Source of the DNA: GCA-2720975 sp964467985
GTDB lineage: Bacteria; Planctomycetota; UBA1135; GCA-002686595
Length of the DNA: 64,000 nucleotides
Assembly: GCA_964467985.1 (NCBI GenBank)
Contig: CAYXTP010000013.1
Coordinates: 1 to 64,000 of the forward strand
Direction: 5' to 3'
This document shows positions 44,800 to 54,015 of this stretch, one piece after another. Made by a program: the position numbers and the translations under genes. Within the stretch, counting starts at the first letter, position 1. Each line of letters opens with the position of its first letter. The notes beneath the pieces were generated by a model that worked only from the letters and a program-made list of their open reading frames with translations, had not been told where the DNA came from and made no database searches.

Positions 44800-45485
44800 G
44801 CCTGAACCTCGCCGGCGCCTGGGGCCCAGGAACTGCGGGCCAGATCCTCGGGAGTGTTCACATTCAGAAACGGATTGGCGTCGGCCGTCCCAATCGACGG
44901 CTTGGGCAATGTTCGAACAACGAGTGCCTGACCGTGTGAGCCCAGTCCCGACCAGAAGCCATCCATGCGATGACGTCCCGCGTTCAAACTGGAGCTCACC
45001 GCCGGCAGAACCGTTCTCCGATACAGGGCACACAAGGGTTCGTCGCCATCCTCTCCTCTGTAATGCACGAGGTCGACACCTGGTTCACCAGCAGCCACGA
45101 GCAGCGGCCCGAAGAGTTCCACACTGAGGGCTGGCATGTCGCAGGCAACCGCCAACAACCAATCGCCCTCCAGCTTCTCCAGGCCAACCCTTAGCCCCTC
45201 CAAGGGCCCGCCGTCGGGCACCTGGTCGAGCACGAGTTCGTAGCCCAACTCGCTGTAGCGTTGCTCGCTCCCACAGGCCAGCCAAACCGAACCAGCCACC
45301 TGCTGCGCAATGAGCGCGGTCTTCTCCAGCAGAGTCTGACCCCCGTGGGCAATGCGAGCCTTGTCCACGCCCATGCGACGGCTGCGCCCACCACAGAGGA
45401 CCAGGGCGGTGACCTGGTCAGGCGAGAGACCCTTCGAGGATCGAGCGGGGGACATGACGGCGGGGAAAGCCGAGACAAGGTTCAT
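44796..45485 (-). CDS. mobA: Molybdenum cofactor guanylyltransferase
   Basis: A 229-residue nucleotidyltransferase with the MobA signature LCGGRSRRMGVDKA, a VACDMPALS motif, DEPLCALYR and an FLNVNTPEDL ending. It attaches GMP to molybdopterin. Either ATG at 45485 or at 45455 may be used; the first is taken. No other mo-cofactor gene lies in the window. It is 64 bases downstream of tatA, a sensible pairing because molybdoenzymes are typical Tat substrates, but this is inference. Confidence 0.85.
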   Translation of the reverse strand: MNLVSAFPAVMSPARSSKGLSPDQVTALVLCGGRSRRMGVDKARIAHGGQTLLEKTALIAQQVAGSVWLACGSEQRYSELGYELVLDQVPDGGPLEGLRVGLEKLEGDWLLAVACDMPALSVELFGPLLVAAGEPGVDLVHYRGEDGDEPLCALYRRTVLPAVSSSLNAGRHRMDGFWSGLGSHGQALVVRTLPKPSIGTADANPFLNVNTPEDLARSSWAPGAGEVQA

Positions 45486-45549
45486 GGAACGGAAGAGGAG
45501 ACCGTGGAAAGACGTCCAGCAAATCGGTCCTTGAAGTCGCGATGAGCGG

Positions 45550-45765
45550 CTAGTCCTCCGGAAGGGAGTCGTCGTCGGACTCCGAGTCGCCGCCTTCGAT
45601 TCGAGCACCTGGATCGCCTTCATCCTTCAGGCCTTGCTTGAATTGCGTAATGCTATTCCCCATGGCTCGCGCCAGCTCAGGCAGCTTCCGGCCACCAAAG
45701 ATAAGCAGGAGAATCGCGGCAACCGGCCAGAGCTCAGGCAGGCCTATCATTGCAAGGTGGGTCAT
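45550..45765 (-). CDS. tatA: Twin-arginine translocase subunit TatA/TatE
   Basis: A 71-residue single-span protein: a membrane helix (GLPELWPVAAILLLIFGG), the hinge FGGRKLPELARAMG, an amphipathic helix SITQFKQGLK, and an acidic tail (DSESDDDSLPED). Length and hinge fit TatA rather than TatB. The tatC gene is not in the window. Two 17-bp tandem repeats lie about 25 bases before its start codon. Confidence 0.88.
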   Translation of the reverse strand: MTHLAMIGLPELWPVAAILLLIFGGRKLPELARAMGNSITQFKQGLKDEGDPGARIEGGDSESDDDSLPED

Positions 45766-45788
45766 GGTCGTCTGGGTCCTCCACCGGT

Positions 45789-45826
45789 GTGGACTGTGAG
45801 ACTGCGTGGACTGTGAGACTGCGTGG
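45789..45826. repeat. Tandem 17-bp repeat upstream of tatA
   Basis: Two identical 17-bp units (GTGGACTGTGAGACTGC) stand head to tail at 45789-45805 and 45806-45822, with the first 4 bases of a third copy. They lie between tatA and the MnmD-like gene, about 25 bases before the tatA start. The rest of the 137-base gap holds no recognised feature. They could be a regulator site or replication slippage. Confidence 0.5.
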
Positions 45827-45902
45827 GTGGGTGCGAAGCCCGTTGGGGGTTTTCTATTCTAGGGTCTTGAGTGGAGGCAGGCACGGCCCCCCGCCAGGGT
45901 TT

Positions 45903-46772
45903 CTACGCCCGCCCGCCCGAGCGTTCCCCGCTCGGGTCCTGCACTTGCCCTACCCCCCGCCCATGGGCCCGTTCGAACTCGCCCAAGGCCCTACGCATCA
46001 GCCGTCCCACGCTCCTCGAATCCAGTTCTGGCAGGGGGCGATCGGGACTTGCGAGGGTGCCTTGAGCCTTGCCCCCCACTCGAGGGCCGATGCCCACGAG
46101 TAAGCCCGCCGCCAGGAGCCGCGCCCGGACCTTGGCCGAAGCCGTGTAAGTGCTCAGCAACGAGCCCGGTGCCATGCAGGCCGCCACCTGTTCCAGGAAG
46201 CCCAACTGCCAGAGCGGTGGATCCACGCCCGGGGAAAACGGGTCGAGCAAGACCGCATCGAAGCCGGACACCTGGCCGGACGCGCGATTGAGGGTCTCGC
46301 GCCCGTCCCCCAGCCACAAGGACAGTCGGCCGGAGCCAGACAGGTCCACACCACCCCGTTCGGCAAGGCGCGGGTCAGCGAGGCACGCGGCCAGGGCTCT
46401 TGCGATCCGTTGATGAAACGCGCTCGCTTGGGGCCCGGCCACGGGGCGCTGGGAACAGAGGTCCAGACAGGCCTCGATCACCCGCGGATCCCGTTCGAGG
46501 CTGACGATCTCCAGAGCACAACCCGTTCCCTCGACGGCCTCAAGAGCGGCCGCCAGATTCCAGCCCAGGCCCGTGCCCACATCGAGAATCCGCAGCCTCG
46601 CCGGTGCGTCTGCAGAGTTTGCACGTTCGCGCAGCCGAGTCGGGGTGGCGTAGCGTTCGCGCGCCTCCGTCCAGGCTCCCTCGCGCGCATGACAGGCCTG
46701 CCCCAGTCGCGACTCAAGCAGAGTCCAACTGCCATCCTGCGTCTCGACTGCTTGCCAGGGTCCATGCTTCAC
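45903..46772 (-). CDS. MnmD-like tRNA methyltransferase (MnmC N-terminal domain type)
   Basis: A 289-residue methyltransferase. The Rossmann glycine motif LRILDVGTGLGWNL, then LEIVSLERDP, and LLDPFSPGVDPPLW which is the hallmark of the MnmC methyltransferase domain, make the call. It would methylate aminomethyl-uridine at U34 of tRNAs. The usual FAD oxidase half of MnmC is absent, as in MnmD. The start is GTG at 46772 since similarity starts there. It diverges from the SMUG gene. MnmA is also in the window at 59167-60330. Confidence 0.8.
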   Translation of the reverse strand: MKHGPWQAVETQDGSWTLLESRLGQACHAREGAWTEARERYATPTRLRERANSADAPARLRILDVGTGLGWNLAAALEAVEGTGCALEIVSLERDPRVIEACLDLCSQRPVAGPQASAFHQRIARALAACLADPRLAERGGVDLSGSGRLSLWLGDGRETLNRASGQVSGFDAVLLDPFSPGVDPPLWQLGFLEQVAACMAPGSLLSTYTASAKVRARLLAAGLLVGIGPRVGGKAQGTLASPDRPLPELDSRSVGRLMRRALGEFERAHGRGVGQVQDPSGERSGGRA

Positions 46773-46829
46773 GGGAACAGAGAATAGCCTGCATGAGATC
46801 GAAGGCGCCCGTCTCGTTAGGCTTATCCC

Positions 46830-47546
46830 ATGGACCCGATCGCCATCACCCGTGCCCTGTCCCGCGACGTGCAAAGCCTGTCCTTCGCCCCACCCGTGGC
46901 TCACGTCTACAACCCGCTGATCTACGCCCGGCAGAACGCAGAGGCCTTCATCGAGCGCTATCTGAAGCCGGGTGTTGAGACTCTGCTGCTCGGCATGAAC
47001 CCCGGGCCCTATGGCATGTCCCAGACAGGTGTGCCCTTTGGGGAGATCGCCGCCGTCCGTGACTGGCTGCAAATCACCGCTCCGGTGAAGAGGCCCGCGC
47101 ACGAACATCCGAAACGCCCGATCCTGGGACTGGAGTGCCCGCGCAGCGAGGTCAGCGGCCGGCGCCTATGGAGTTGGGCAGCCGACCGCTTCGGCACCCC
47201 CGACCGCTTCTTCAGCAAGTTCTTTGTCTGGAACTACTGCCCGCTCGTGTTTTTGGAAGAGAGCGGGCGCAATCGCACGCCGGACAAACTGCCCGCTGGG
47301 GAACGGGACGCCCTATTTGCCGTGTGCGATCAAGCGCTGCAACGCCTGGTGTCCCAGATTCAGCCGCGTTGGGTCCTCGGGGTGGGGCGATTCGCCGAAG
47401 GGCGCGCGCAGAAGGCCCTCGCGCAGTCGACCGCAGAGGTCAAGATCGGCACGATCCTGCACCCCTCACCGGCGAGCCCCATGGCCAATCGCGGTTGGGC
47501 GCCCCAGGTGGAACGTCAACTGCAAGCGCTGGGTCTCGGGAACTGA
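46830..47546 (+). CDS. SMUG1-type uracil-DNA glycosylase
   Basis: A 238-residue glycosylase of the SMUG group of the uracil-DNA glycosylase superfamily. The first catalytic motif is GMNPGPYGMSQTGVPFG and the second is HPSPASPMANRGW, both as in SMUG1, not the GQDPYH of Ung. It removes uracil and oxidised pyrimidines from DNA. Bacterial SMUG proteins occur in scattered phyla. It is convergent with sucD. Confidence 0.9.
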   Translation: MDPIAITRALSRDVQSLSFAPPVAHVYNPLIYARQNAEAFIERYLKPGVETLLLGMNPGPYGMSQTGVPFGEIAAVRDWLQITAPVKRPAHEHPKRPILGLECPRSEVSGRRLWSWAADRFGTPDRFFSKFFVWNYCPLVFLEESGRNRTPDKLPAGERDALFAVCDQALQRLVSQIQPRWVLGVGRFAEGRAQKALAQSTAEVKIGTILHPSPASPMANRGWAPQVERQLQALGLGN

Positions 47547-47570
47547 AGCGTGACGCCGGCTGCTGCCGGT

Positions 47571-48473
<903 letters not shown>

Positions 48474-48476
48474 GGG

Positions 48477-49643
48477 TCAGGCTTCCTTGACGGCTTGGCA
48501 GATCTTCTGAGCCGCGTCATCGAGGTCCGTGGCGGGGATGATGGGCAAACCGGAGTTGGCGAGGATCTCGCGTCCGGCCTCCACGTTGGTTCCTTCGAGG
48601 CGCACGACCAGCGGCACGTTCAACTCGATCTGCTGCACGGCCTCGACCACACCGTTGGCAATCACGTCGCACTTCATGATGCCGCCGAAAATGTTGATCA
48701 GCACCCCCTCGACCTGTTCGTCTCCGAGCAGGATGCGGAAGGCGGCCGTGACGTTTTCGGTAGTGGCTCCACCACCCACGTCCAAGAAGTTGGCTGGCGA
48801 TCCGCCGTACAGGCCAATCACATCCATGGTGGCCATGGCCAAGCCAGCGCCGTTGACCATGCAGCCGATGTTGCCGTCCAAGGAGATGTAGGAAAGGTCG
48901 TACTTGCTGGCCTCGATTTCCTTGGGGTCCTCTTCATCCAGGTCGCGCAACTCAAGCAATTCCGGGTGGCGGAAGAGCCCACTGGAGTCGAAGTTGATCT
49001 TGGCGTCCAAGGCGCGTACCGCGCCGTCTTCGGTGTGCACCAGTGGGTTGATTTCGGCCAGGGAGCAGTCCTTCTCGACGTACAACTCCGACAGGCCCAC
49101 CAGGAAGCGCTGGGCGTCACCGACGAGGTCGGCAGGAACGCCGATGCCCTCGGCCAGGCGCCTGGCTTCCGAAGCCTCGAGTCCGCTGTCGGGTCGAAAG
49201 GCCGCCTTCAGGATCTTCTCCGGCGTGTTGGCCGCCACCTCTTCAATGTCCATGCCCCCTTCCGACGAGGCCATCATCACCGGCAGGTCGCGCTCGCGGT
49301 CGATGACCACGCCCACGTAGTACTCCTTGGCGATGGCGGATCCCTCTTCGACCCAGACCTTGCGCACGCGCTGACCCTCGGGACCGGTCTGATGTGTGAT
49401 GAGGTCCATGCCCAAGATGGCCTCGGCTGCATCAGTCACCTCCTGGGCGCTGCGAGCGAGCTTGACTCCCCCACCCTTGCCGCGACCCCCGGCGTGAATC
49501 TGCGCCTTGACCACCACCAACTCGCTACCGAGCTCTTCGTAAGCGGCTGTGGCCTCGTCAACCGTGGAACAAACGCGCCCGGCGGGAACGTCGAGGCCGT
49601 GCTGCGCAAGCAGTTGCTTGGCCTGGTATTCGTGAATCTTCAT
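48477..49643 (-). CDS. sucC: Succinate-CoA ligase beta subunit
   Basis: A 388-residue SucC with N-terminal MKIHEYQAKQLLAQHG, an ATP-grasp domain (VVVKAQIHAGGRGK), AEINPLV, and the C-terminal GCMVNGAGLAMATMD and NIFGGIMKCD segments. Length is normal. It lies 149 bases after rpmH with a terminator between them, so it likely has its own promoter in that gap. Confidence 0.96.
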   Translation of the reverse strand: MKIHEYQAKQLLAQHGLDVPAGRVCSTVDEATAAYEELGSELVVVKAQIHAGGRGKGGGVKLARSAQEVTDAAEAILGMDLITHQTGPEGQRVRKVWVEEGSAIAKEYYVGVVIDRERDLPVMMASSEGGMDIEEVAANTPEKILKAAFRPDSGLEASEARRLAEGIGVPADLVGDAQRFLVGLSELYVEKDCSLAEINPLVHTEDGAVRALDAKINFDSSGLFRHPELLELRDLDEEDPKEIEASKYDLSYISLDGNIGCMVNGAGLAMATMDVIGLYGGSPANFLDVGGGATTENVTAAFRILLGDEQVEGVLINIFGGIMKCDVIANGVVEAVQQIELNVPLVVRLEGTNVEAGREILANSGLPIIPATDLDDAAQKICQAVKEA

Positions 49644-49687
49644 GGGGACTGGGGAAGTGCCGCGCCAACCGAGAAGTGGCGCCTAAG

Positions 49688-49712
49688 AAAAAAGGAGCCG
49701 CGCCAGGGCTCC
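49688..49712 (-). terminator. Rho-independent terminator of rpmH
   Basis: On the minus strand GGAGCC, a 7-base loop and GGCTCC form a 6-bp stem followed by six T residues (49693-49688). It lies 80 bases past the rpmH stop and before sucC. A larger imperfect stem (GCCCGG with CCGGGC) lies between it and rpmH. Confidence 0.75.
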
Positions 49713-49792
49713 CGATCGAGGGCTGGTTCTGGCCTCCAGGAAGGGGCCACCGGCCCGGCACGAACCGGGCTGGCTGAATTTCCAGGACGTGT

Positions 49793-49918
49793 CTAGAAGC
49801 TGCCGTGACGGGCCCGGTGCCGCTTGTTGACCTTGCGGCCACCGGCGGTCTTCTGACGGGTCCGAAAACCGGTCATCTTGGCCTTCTTCGACTTGCTGTT
49901 GCGCAGTTTGATCTTCAT
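49793..49918 (-). CDS. rpmH: Ribosomal protein bL34, divergent
   Basis: A 41-residue protein rich in lysine and arginine. The core GFRTRQKTAGGRKVNKRHRA matches bL34 (GFRaRM.T.nGRKvl.rRRakGR). The N terminus (KLRNSKSKKAKMT) lacks the usual TYQPS start, so it is shorter and divergent. The ATG at 49918 is taken, since upstream codons do not fit. In most bacteria rpmH adjoins rnpA and dnaA; here it sits in a TCA block. Confidence 0.8.
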   Translation of the reverse strand: MKIKLRNSKSKKAKMTGFRTRQKTAGGRKVNKRHRARHGSF

Positions 49919-50003
49919 GTTCGCTCCGAATCTGGGGGCTCCATTGGAACCGAGGCGCAGGAGTTTAGGACGCCCCCCGGGGGTGCGCCACCTGACCCAG
50001 GAC

Positions 50004-50058
50004 AAAAACCTGCCTGAGGGGCGCCGTCCTGGCTCAACCTGCCCCTGTGCCCCTCAGG
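50004..50058 (-). terminator. Terminator of fumC
   Basis: A 10-bp perfect stem (CCTGAGGGGC with GCCCCTCAGG) separated by 26 bases, followed four bases later by TTTTT on the minus strand (50008-50004). The stem overlaps the fumC stop (TGA at 50054-50056). It isolates fumC from rpmH. Confidence 0.7.
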
Positions 50059-51457
50059 CTTCCCGGGGACCCACCATGCTGGCGGGGACCACAGCCGCGT
50101 CGAACTCTTCGCCACTCATGAGTTCCAGGGCGACCACGGCCTCACGCAGGGTGGTGCCCTCCGCGTGGGCCTTCTTGGCCACCCTGGCGGCGTTGTCGTA
50201 GCCGATGTGGGGGTTGAGGGCGGTGACGAGCATGAGGGATTCTTGCATCAAGGCTTGCACGCGCTCGTGGTTGAGTTCGAGGCCCTCGATGCAGTTGTCG
50301 CGGAAGGAGTCGCAGGCGTCGGATAGGAGGGCGATGGACTCGAGCAGGTTGTGAATCATCAGGGGCTTGAACACGTTCAGTTCGAAGTTGCCCTGACTGC
50401 CGGCCACGCCGACGGTGACGTCGTTGCCGATGACCTGTACGCAGACCATGGTCATGGCCTCGCATTGGGTGGGGTTGACCTTGCCAGGCATGATGGACGA
50501 GCCCGGTTCGTTGGCGGGCAGGGAGAGCTCTCCCAGACCGCAGCGCGGGCCGCCGCCCAACCAGCGGATGTCGTTGGCGATCTTCATCAAGGCGCCGGCC
50601 ACGGCGCGCAGGGCTCCGCTGGCCACCACGATGGCATCGTGGGCGGCGAGGCCGGAGAACTTGTTGGGGGCGCTGACAAAGGGCAGCCCGGTTTCTTCAG
50701 CGATCTTGGCGGCGGCGCGTTGGGCGTACTCGGGGTGCGTGTTCAGGCCCGTGCCCACGGCGGTACCACCCAAGGCCAGTTCATGGAGCCCGGGGCAAGC
50801 GGACTGCAGGGTGCGCAGGCCGTCGTTCAGTTGCTGCGCGTAACCGGAGAACTCCTGCCCCACGGTCAAGGGCGTGGCGTCCTGCAGGTGGGTGCGTCCG
50901 ATCTTGACCACGTCGGCCCAGGCCTCGGACTTGGCCTGCAAAGCGGCGCGCAGGGCTTCGACGGCGGGCACGAGCCGGGCCTGGAGTTCTTCGGCGGCGG
51001 CCACGTGCATGGCCGTGGGGAAGGCGTCGTTGGAAGACTGGGCGCGGTTGACGTGGTCATTGGGATGCACCGGGTCCTTGCTGCCCAGCTCCCCACCGAG
51101 CAATTGAATGGCGCGGTTCGAGATCACCTCGTTGGTGTTCATGTTGCTCTGGGTGCCCGATCCCGTCTGCCACACGACCAACGGAAACATCTCGTCGTGC
51201 TCGCCGGCAATCACCTCATCCGCCGCTTGCAAGAGGGCCTCCTGGGCATCCGTTCCAAGGCCGTCCAGATCTCCCAGCTCGATGTTCGTCAGAGCCGCGC
51301 ACTTCTTGACCACGCCCAAGGCACGAATCATGGGGCGCGTGAAACGCTGCCCGCCAATCTTGAAGTTGCCCAGGCTGCGCTGGGTCTGCGCACCCCAAAG
51401 ACGGTCGTTGGCCACCTCGATGGCGCCCATGGAGTCAGTTTCGGTACGAGTGCTCAT
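50054..51457 (-). CDS. fumC: Class II fumarate hydratase
   Basis: A 467-residue fumarase of the heat-stable iron-free class. Landmarks are QTGSGTQSNMNTNEVISNRA, PNDHVNRAQSSNDAFPTAM, TGLNTHPEYA and the signature GSSIMPGKVNP. It hydrates fumarate to malate. It starts 23 bases after mdh on the same strand, so fumC and mdh likely share a transcript. Confidence 0.96.
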   Translation of the reverse strand: MSTRTETDSMGAIEVANDRLWGAQTQRSLGNFKIGGQRFTRPMIRALGVVKKCAALTNIELGDLDGLGTDAQEALLQAADEVIAGEHDEMFPLVVWQTGSGTQSNMNTNEVISNRAIQLLGGELGSKDPVHPNDHVNRAQSSNDAFPTAMHVAAAEELQARLVPAVEALRAALQAKSEAWADVVKIGRTHLQDATPLTVGQEFSGYAQQLNDGLRTLQSACPGLHELALGGTAVGTGLNTHPEYAQRAAAKIAEETGLPFVSAPNKFSGLAAHDAIVVASGALRAVAGALMKIANDIRWLGGGPRCGLGELSLPANEPGSSIMPGKVNPTQCEAMTMVCVQVIGNDVTVGVAGSQGNFELNVFKPLMIHNLLESIALLSDACDSFRDNCIEGLELNHERVQALMQESLMLVTALNPHIGYDNAARVAKKAHAEGTTLREAVVALELMSGEEFDAAVVPASMVGPREA

Positions 51458-51480
51458 GGAGAGATTGTTGCCGTGCAGGA

Positions 51481-52434
51481 TTACATCAGGCCCAGGTCGC
51501 GCATGGCCTGGACGTCGGTGGCAATGCTGTCCGCGGTGCGATGCAGGGCAGCGCGGGATTCGTTGTTCAAGGGCACCTCGACGATCTTGCGCACACCCTC
51601 GCGACCGAGGATCGCGGGCACGCCCATGTAGAGGCCTTCATGCCCGTACTCGCCGTTCAGCAGGCAGGCACAGGGCAGCAGGCGACCGGCATCCGTGAGG
51701 ACGGACTCGGCCATGGCAACGGCCGCGGACGCAGGCGCGTACCAGGCACTCCCGGTCTTGAGCAAGGAGACGATTTCGGCGCCGCCCTTGCGCGTGCGGT
51801 CCGCCATGGCGTGCACCTCGTCGCTGGGCACCAGGTCGAGCAGATGGACACCGTTGACGGTGCAGTAGGTCGGCATGGGAACCATCGAATCCCCGTGGGC
51901 GCCCAAGACCATGGCGTCCACATCGCGCACCGAGCACCCGGTAGCCTGGGCGATGAACCAGCAGAAGCGTGCCGAATCCAAGACGCCGGCCATGCCGATG
52001 ACGCGCTTGGCGGGAAAGCCGAGCTGGGCACGCATCAAGGTCACCATGGAGTCGAGCGGGTTGGTGACCACGATCACGACGGCATCGGGTGAACCCCTGC
52101 GGATGCTCTCAGCGACTTCTGTCACGATGCCGCCGTTGACTTCCAGGAGGTCCGAACGGCTCATGCCCGGGGTGCGCGGGCGCCCGGCGGTGACGATGAA
52201 GACGTCCGAGTCGTAAGTGTCGGCGGGGTCGTTGGTGCCGACGATCTCGCTCTGAAAACCTTCCACGGCGGCGGACTGGTTGAGGTCCAAGGCGATGCCC
52301 TGGGGCCGGTCAGGCACCACGTCGATCAGTACGATCTCGCGCGCCAGGTTCTTGAGAGCCGCCAGGTGAGCGCAGGTGGAACCCACGTAGCCGCCACCGA
52401 CGACGGTCAGTTTTCGCTGGGGGATGGAACTCAT
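51481..52434 (-). CDS. mdh: Malate dehydrogenase
   Basis: A 317-residue LDH/MDH-type enzyme. NAD-binding VVGGGYVGSTCAHLAA, LIDVVPDRPQGIALDL, NPLDSMVTLM, and catalytic HGDSMVPM with R in TAGRPRTPGMSR are as in the LDH-like MDH group. It oxidises malate to oxaloacetate. It is preceded by a 194-base gap after icd in which no confident feature is seen. Confidence 0.95.
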   Translation of the reverse strand: MSSIPQRKLTVVGGGYVGSTCAHLAALKNLAREIVLIDVVPDRPQGIALDLNQSAAVEGFQSEIVGTNDPADTYDSDVFIVTAGRPRTPGMSRSDLLEVNGGIVTEVAESIRRGSPDAVVIVVTNPLDSMVTLMRAQLGFPAKRVIGMAGVLDSARFCWFIAQATGCSVRDVDAMVLGAHGDSMVPMPTYCTVNGVHLLDLVPSDEVHAMADRTRKGGAEIVSLLKTGSAWYAPASAAVAMAESVLTDAGRLLPCACLLNGEYGHEGLYMGVPAILGREGVRKIVEVPLNNESRAALHRTADSIATDVQAMRDLGLM

Positions 52435-52628
52435 GGACGGTGCGGGGGAAGGGACGACTGGGAGCGTAGTGCCTCGCCTACTCGAAGCCCAGACTGGGCA
52501 CCTGGATGGGGCATTTCTGAGGGCTGTGTGGGGCTGGTCTCTCGAACTCTGAACCGCTCACCTCCCCCGCAACCGGTGGTCCAGCCCGAAACGCAGGCGC
52601 AGGCCGGGGCCTTCGGTGCGCCGAGGCT

Positions 52629-53855
52629 CTAGACGGATTCCAGGGACAGGGCCGCTTGCAGGTTCTCGTCGAGCTTGGCCATGAACTCCTGTGTCGTCAG
52701 GTAGCCCTGGTCTCCACCCACAAGCAAGGCCAAGTCCTTGGTCATGAAGCCCGACTCGACCGTGTCCACGCAGACCTTCTCGAGCGTCTCGGCGAAGTTC
52801 ACGACCTCGGGCGTTTCGTCCATGCGTCCGCGGTGCGCCAAGCCTCGGGTCCAGGCGAAGATCGACGCGATGGGATTGGTCGACGTCTCCTTGCCCTGCT
52901 GATGTTGACGGTAGTGGCGCGTCACCGTGCCGTGAGCGGCCTCGGCTTCCACGGTCTGGCCGTCGGGGGTCATGAGCACAGAAGTCATGAGGCCCAAGGA
53001 CCCAAAGCCCTGAGCGACCGTGTCGGATTGCACGTCTCCGTCGTAGTTCTTGCAGGCCCACACGAAGCCGCCCTCCCACTTGAGAGCGGCCGCCACCATG
53101 TCATCGATCAGGCGGTGCTCGTAGGTGACCCCTGCAGCCTCGAAGCGCTGCTTGAACTCGGTGTCGAAGACCTCCTGGAAGAGGTCCTTGAAGCGCCCGT
53201 CGTAGGCCTTGAGGATCGTGTTCTTCGTGGAGAGATACACGGGCCAGCGGCGCTGCAGGCCGTAGTTCATGCAGGCGCGGGCAAAGCCGCGAATCGACTC
53301 GTCCAGGTTGTACATGCCCATGGCGACACCCGGCTCTTCGAATTCGTACACGGCGTACTCGCTGGCCTCACCCCCATCCGCGGGCTCGAAGCGCATGCTG
53401 AGCTTGCCCGCTGCGGGTACCAAGAAGTCCGTGGCGCGGTACTGATCGCCAAAAGCGTGGCGCCCGATGACGATGGGCTGGGTCCAGCCCGGAACCAAGC
53501 GCGGGACGTTGGTGCACAGGATCGGTTCACGGAAGACGGTGCCCCCGAGGATGTTGCGGATCGTGCCGTTGGGCGAGCGCCACATCTGCTTCAGGCCAAA
53601 TTCCTCTACCCGGTCCTCATCGGGGGTAATGGTCGCGCACTTGACACCCACGCCGTGCTCCTTGATGGCCTCGGCCGCATCGACGGTGATCTGGTCGTCG
53701 CTCGCGTCGCGCTCCTGGATCGAGAGGTCAAAGGTGCGCAGATCCACATCCAGGTAGGGCAAGATCAGGCGGTCTTTGATGAAGGCCCAGATGATGCGAG
53801 TCATCTCGTCCCCATCCAGTTCGACGATGGGGTTCTTGACTTGGATTTTCGACAT
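52629..53855 (-). CDS. icd: NADP-dependent isocitrate dehydrogenase, eukaryote-like type
   Basis: A 408-residue enzyme of the eukaryote-type homodimeric IDH group. It begins IQVKNPIVELDGDEMTRIIW and carries GTVFREPI, QPIVIGRHAFGDQY, STKNTILKAYDGRFKD and NYDGDVQSD; EAAHGTVTRHY is the signature. It decarboxylates isocitrate to 2-oxoglutarate. The start is the ATG at 53855. The upstream gap and the frame beyond it do not show similarity. Confidence 0.95.
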   Translation of the reverse strand: MSKIQVKNPIVELDGDEMTRIIWAFIKDRLILPYLDVDLRTFDLSIQERDASDDQITVDAAEAIKEHGVGVKCATITPDEDRVEEFGLKQMWRSPNGTIRNILGGTVFREPILCTNVPRLVPGWTQPIVIGRHAFGDQYRATDFLVPAAGKLSMRFEPADGGEASEYAVYEFEEPGVAMGMYNLDESIRGFARACMNYGLQRRWPVYLSTKNTILKAYDGRFKDLFQEVFDTEFKQRFEAAGVTYEHRLIDDMVAAALKWEGGFVWACKNYDGDVQSDTVAQGFGSLGLMTSVLMTPDGQTVEAEAAHGTVTRHYRQHQQGKETSTNPIASIFAWTRGLAHRGRMDETPEVVNFAETLEKVCVDTVESGFMTKDLALLVGGDQGYLTTQEFMAKLDENLQAALSLESV

Positions 53856-54015
53856 GAGAAGGGGGAACGCGGGGGCTGGAGGGGCCCCCTGAGAAAGGCT
53901 AGAGGGGATTTGGAAGGCGAAGATTCTAAAGCCTGCAGGCGAGCTCCGGGGAGGGCCCCTGGCCGAATTCCCGTAGCGCTGAATACCCATCGCGGTGAGA
54001 TCCCGCGCAAGCGCG

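Noticed and set aside
52435..52628. Possible small gene or terminator between mdh and icd
   Set aside because: Short inverted repeats with only four or five base pairs were seen and no frame looks coding.
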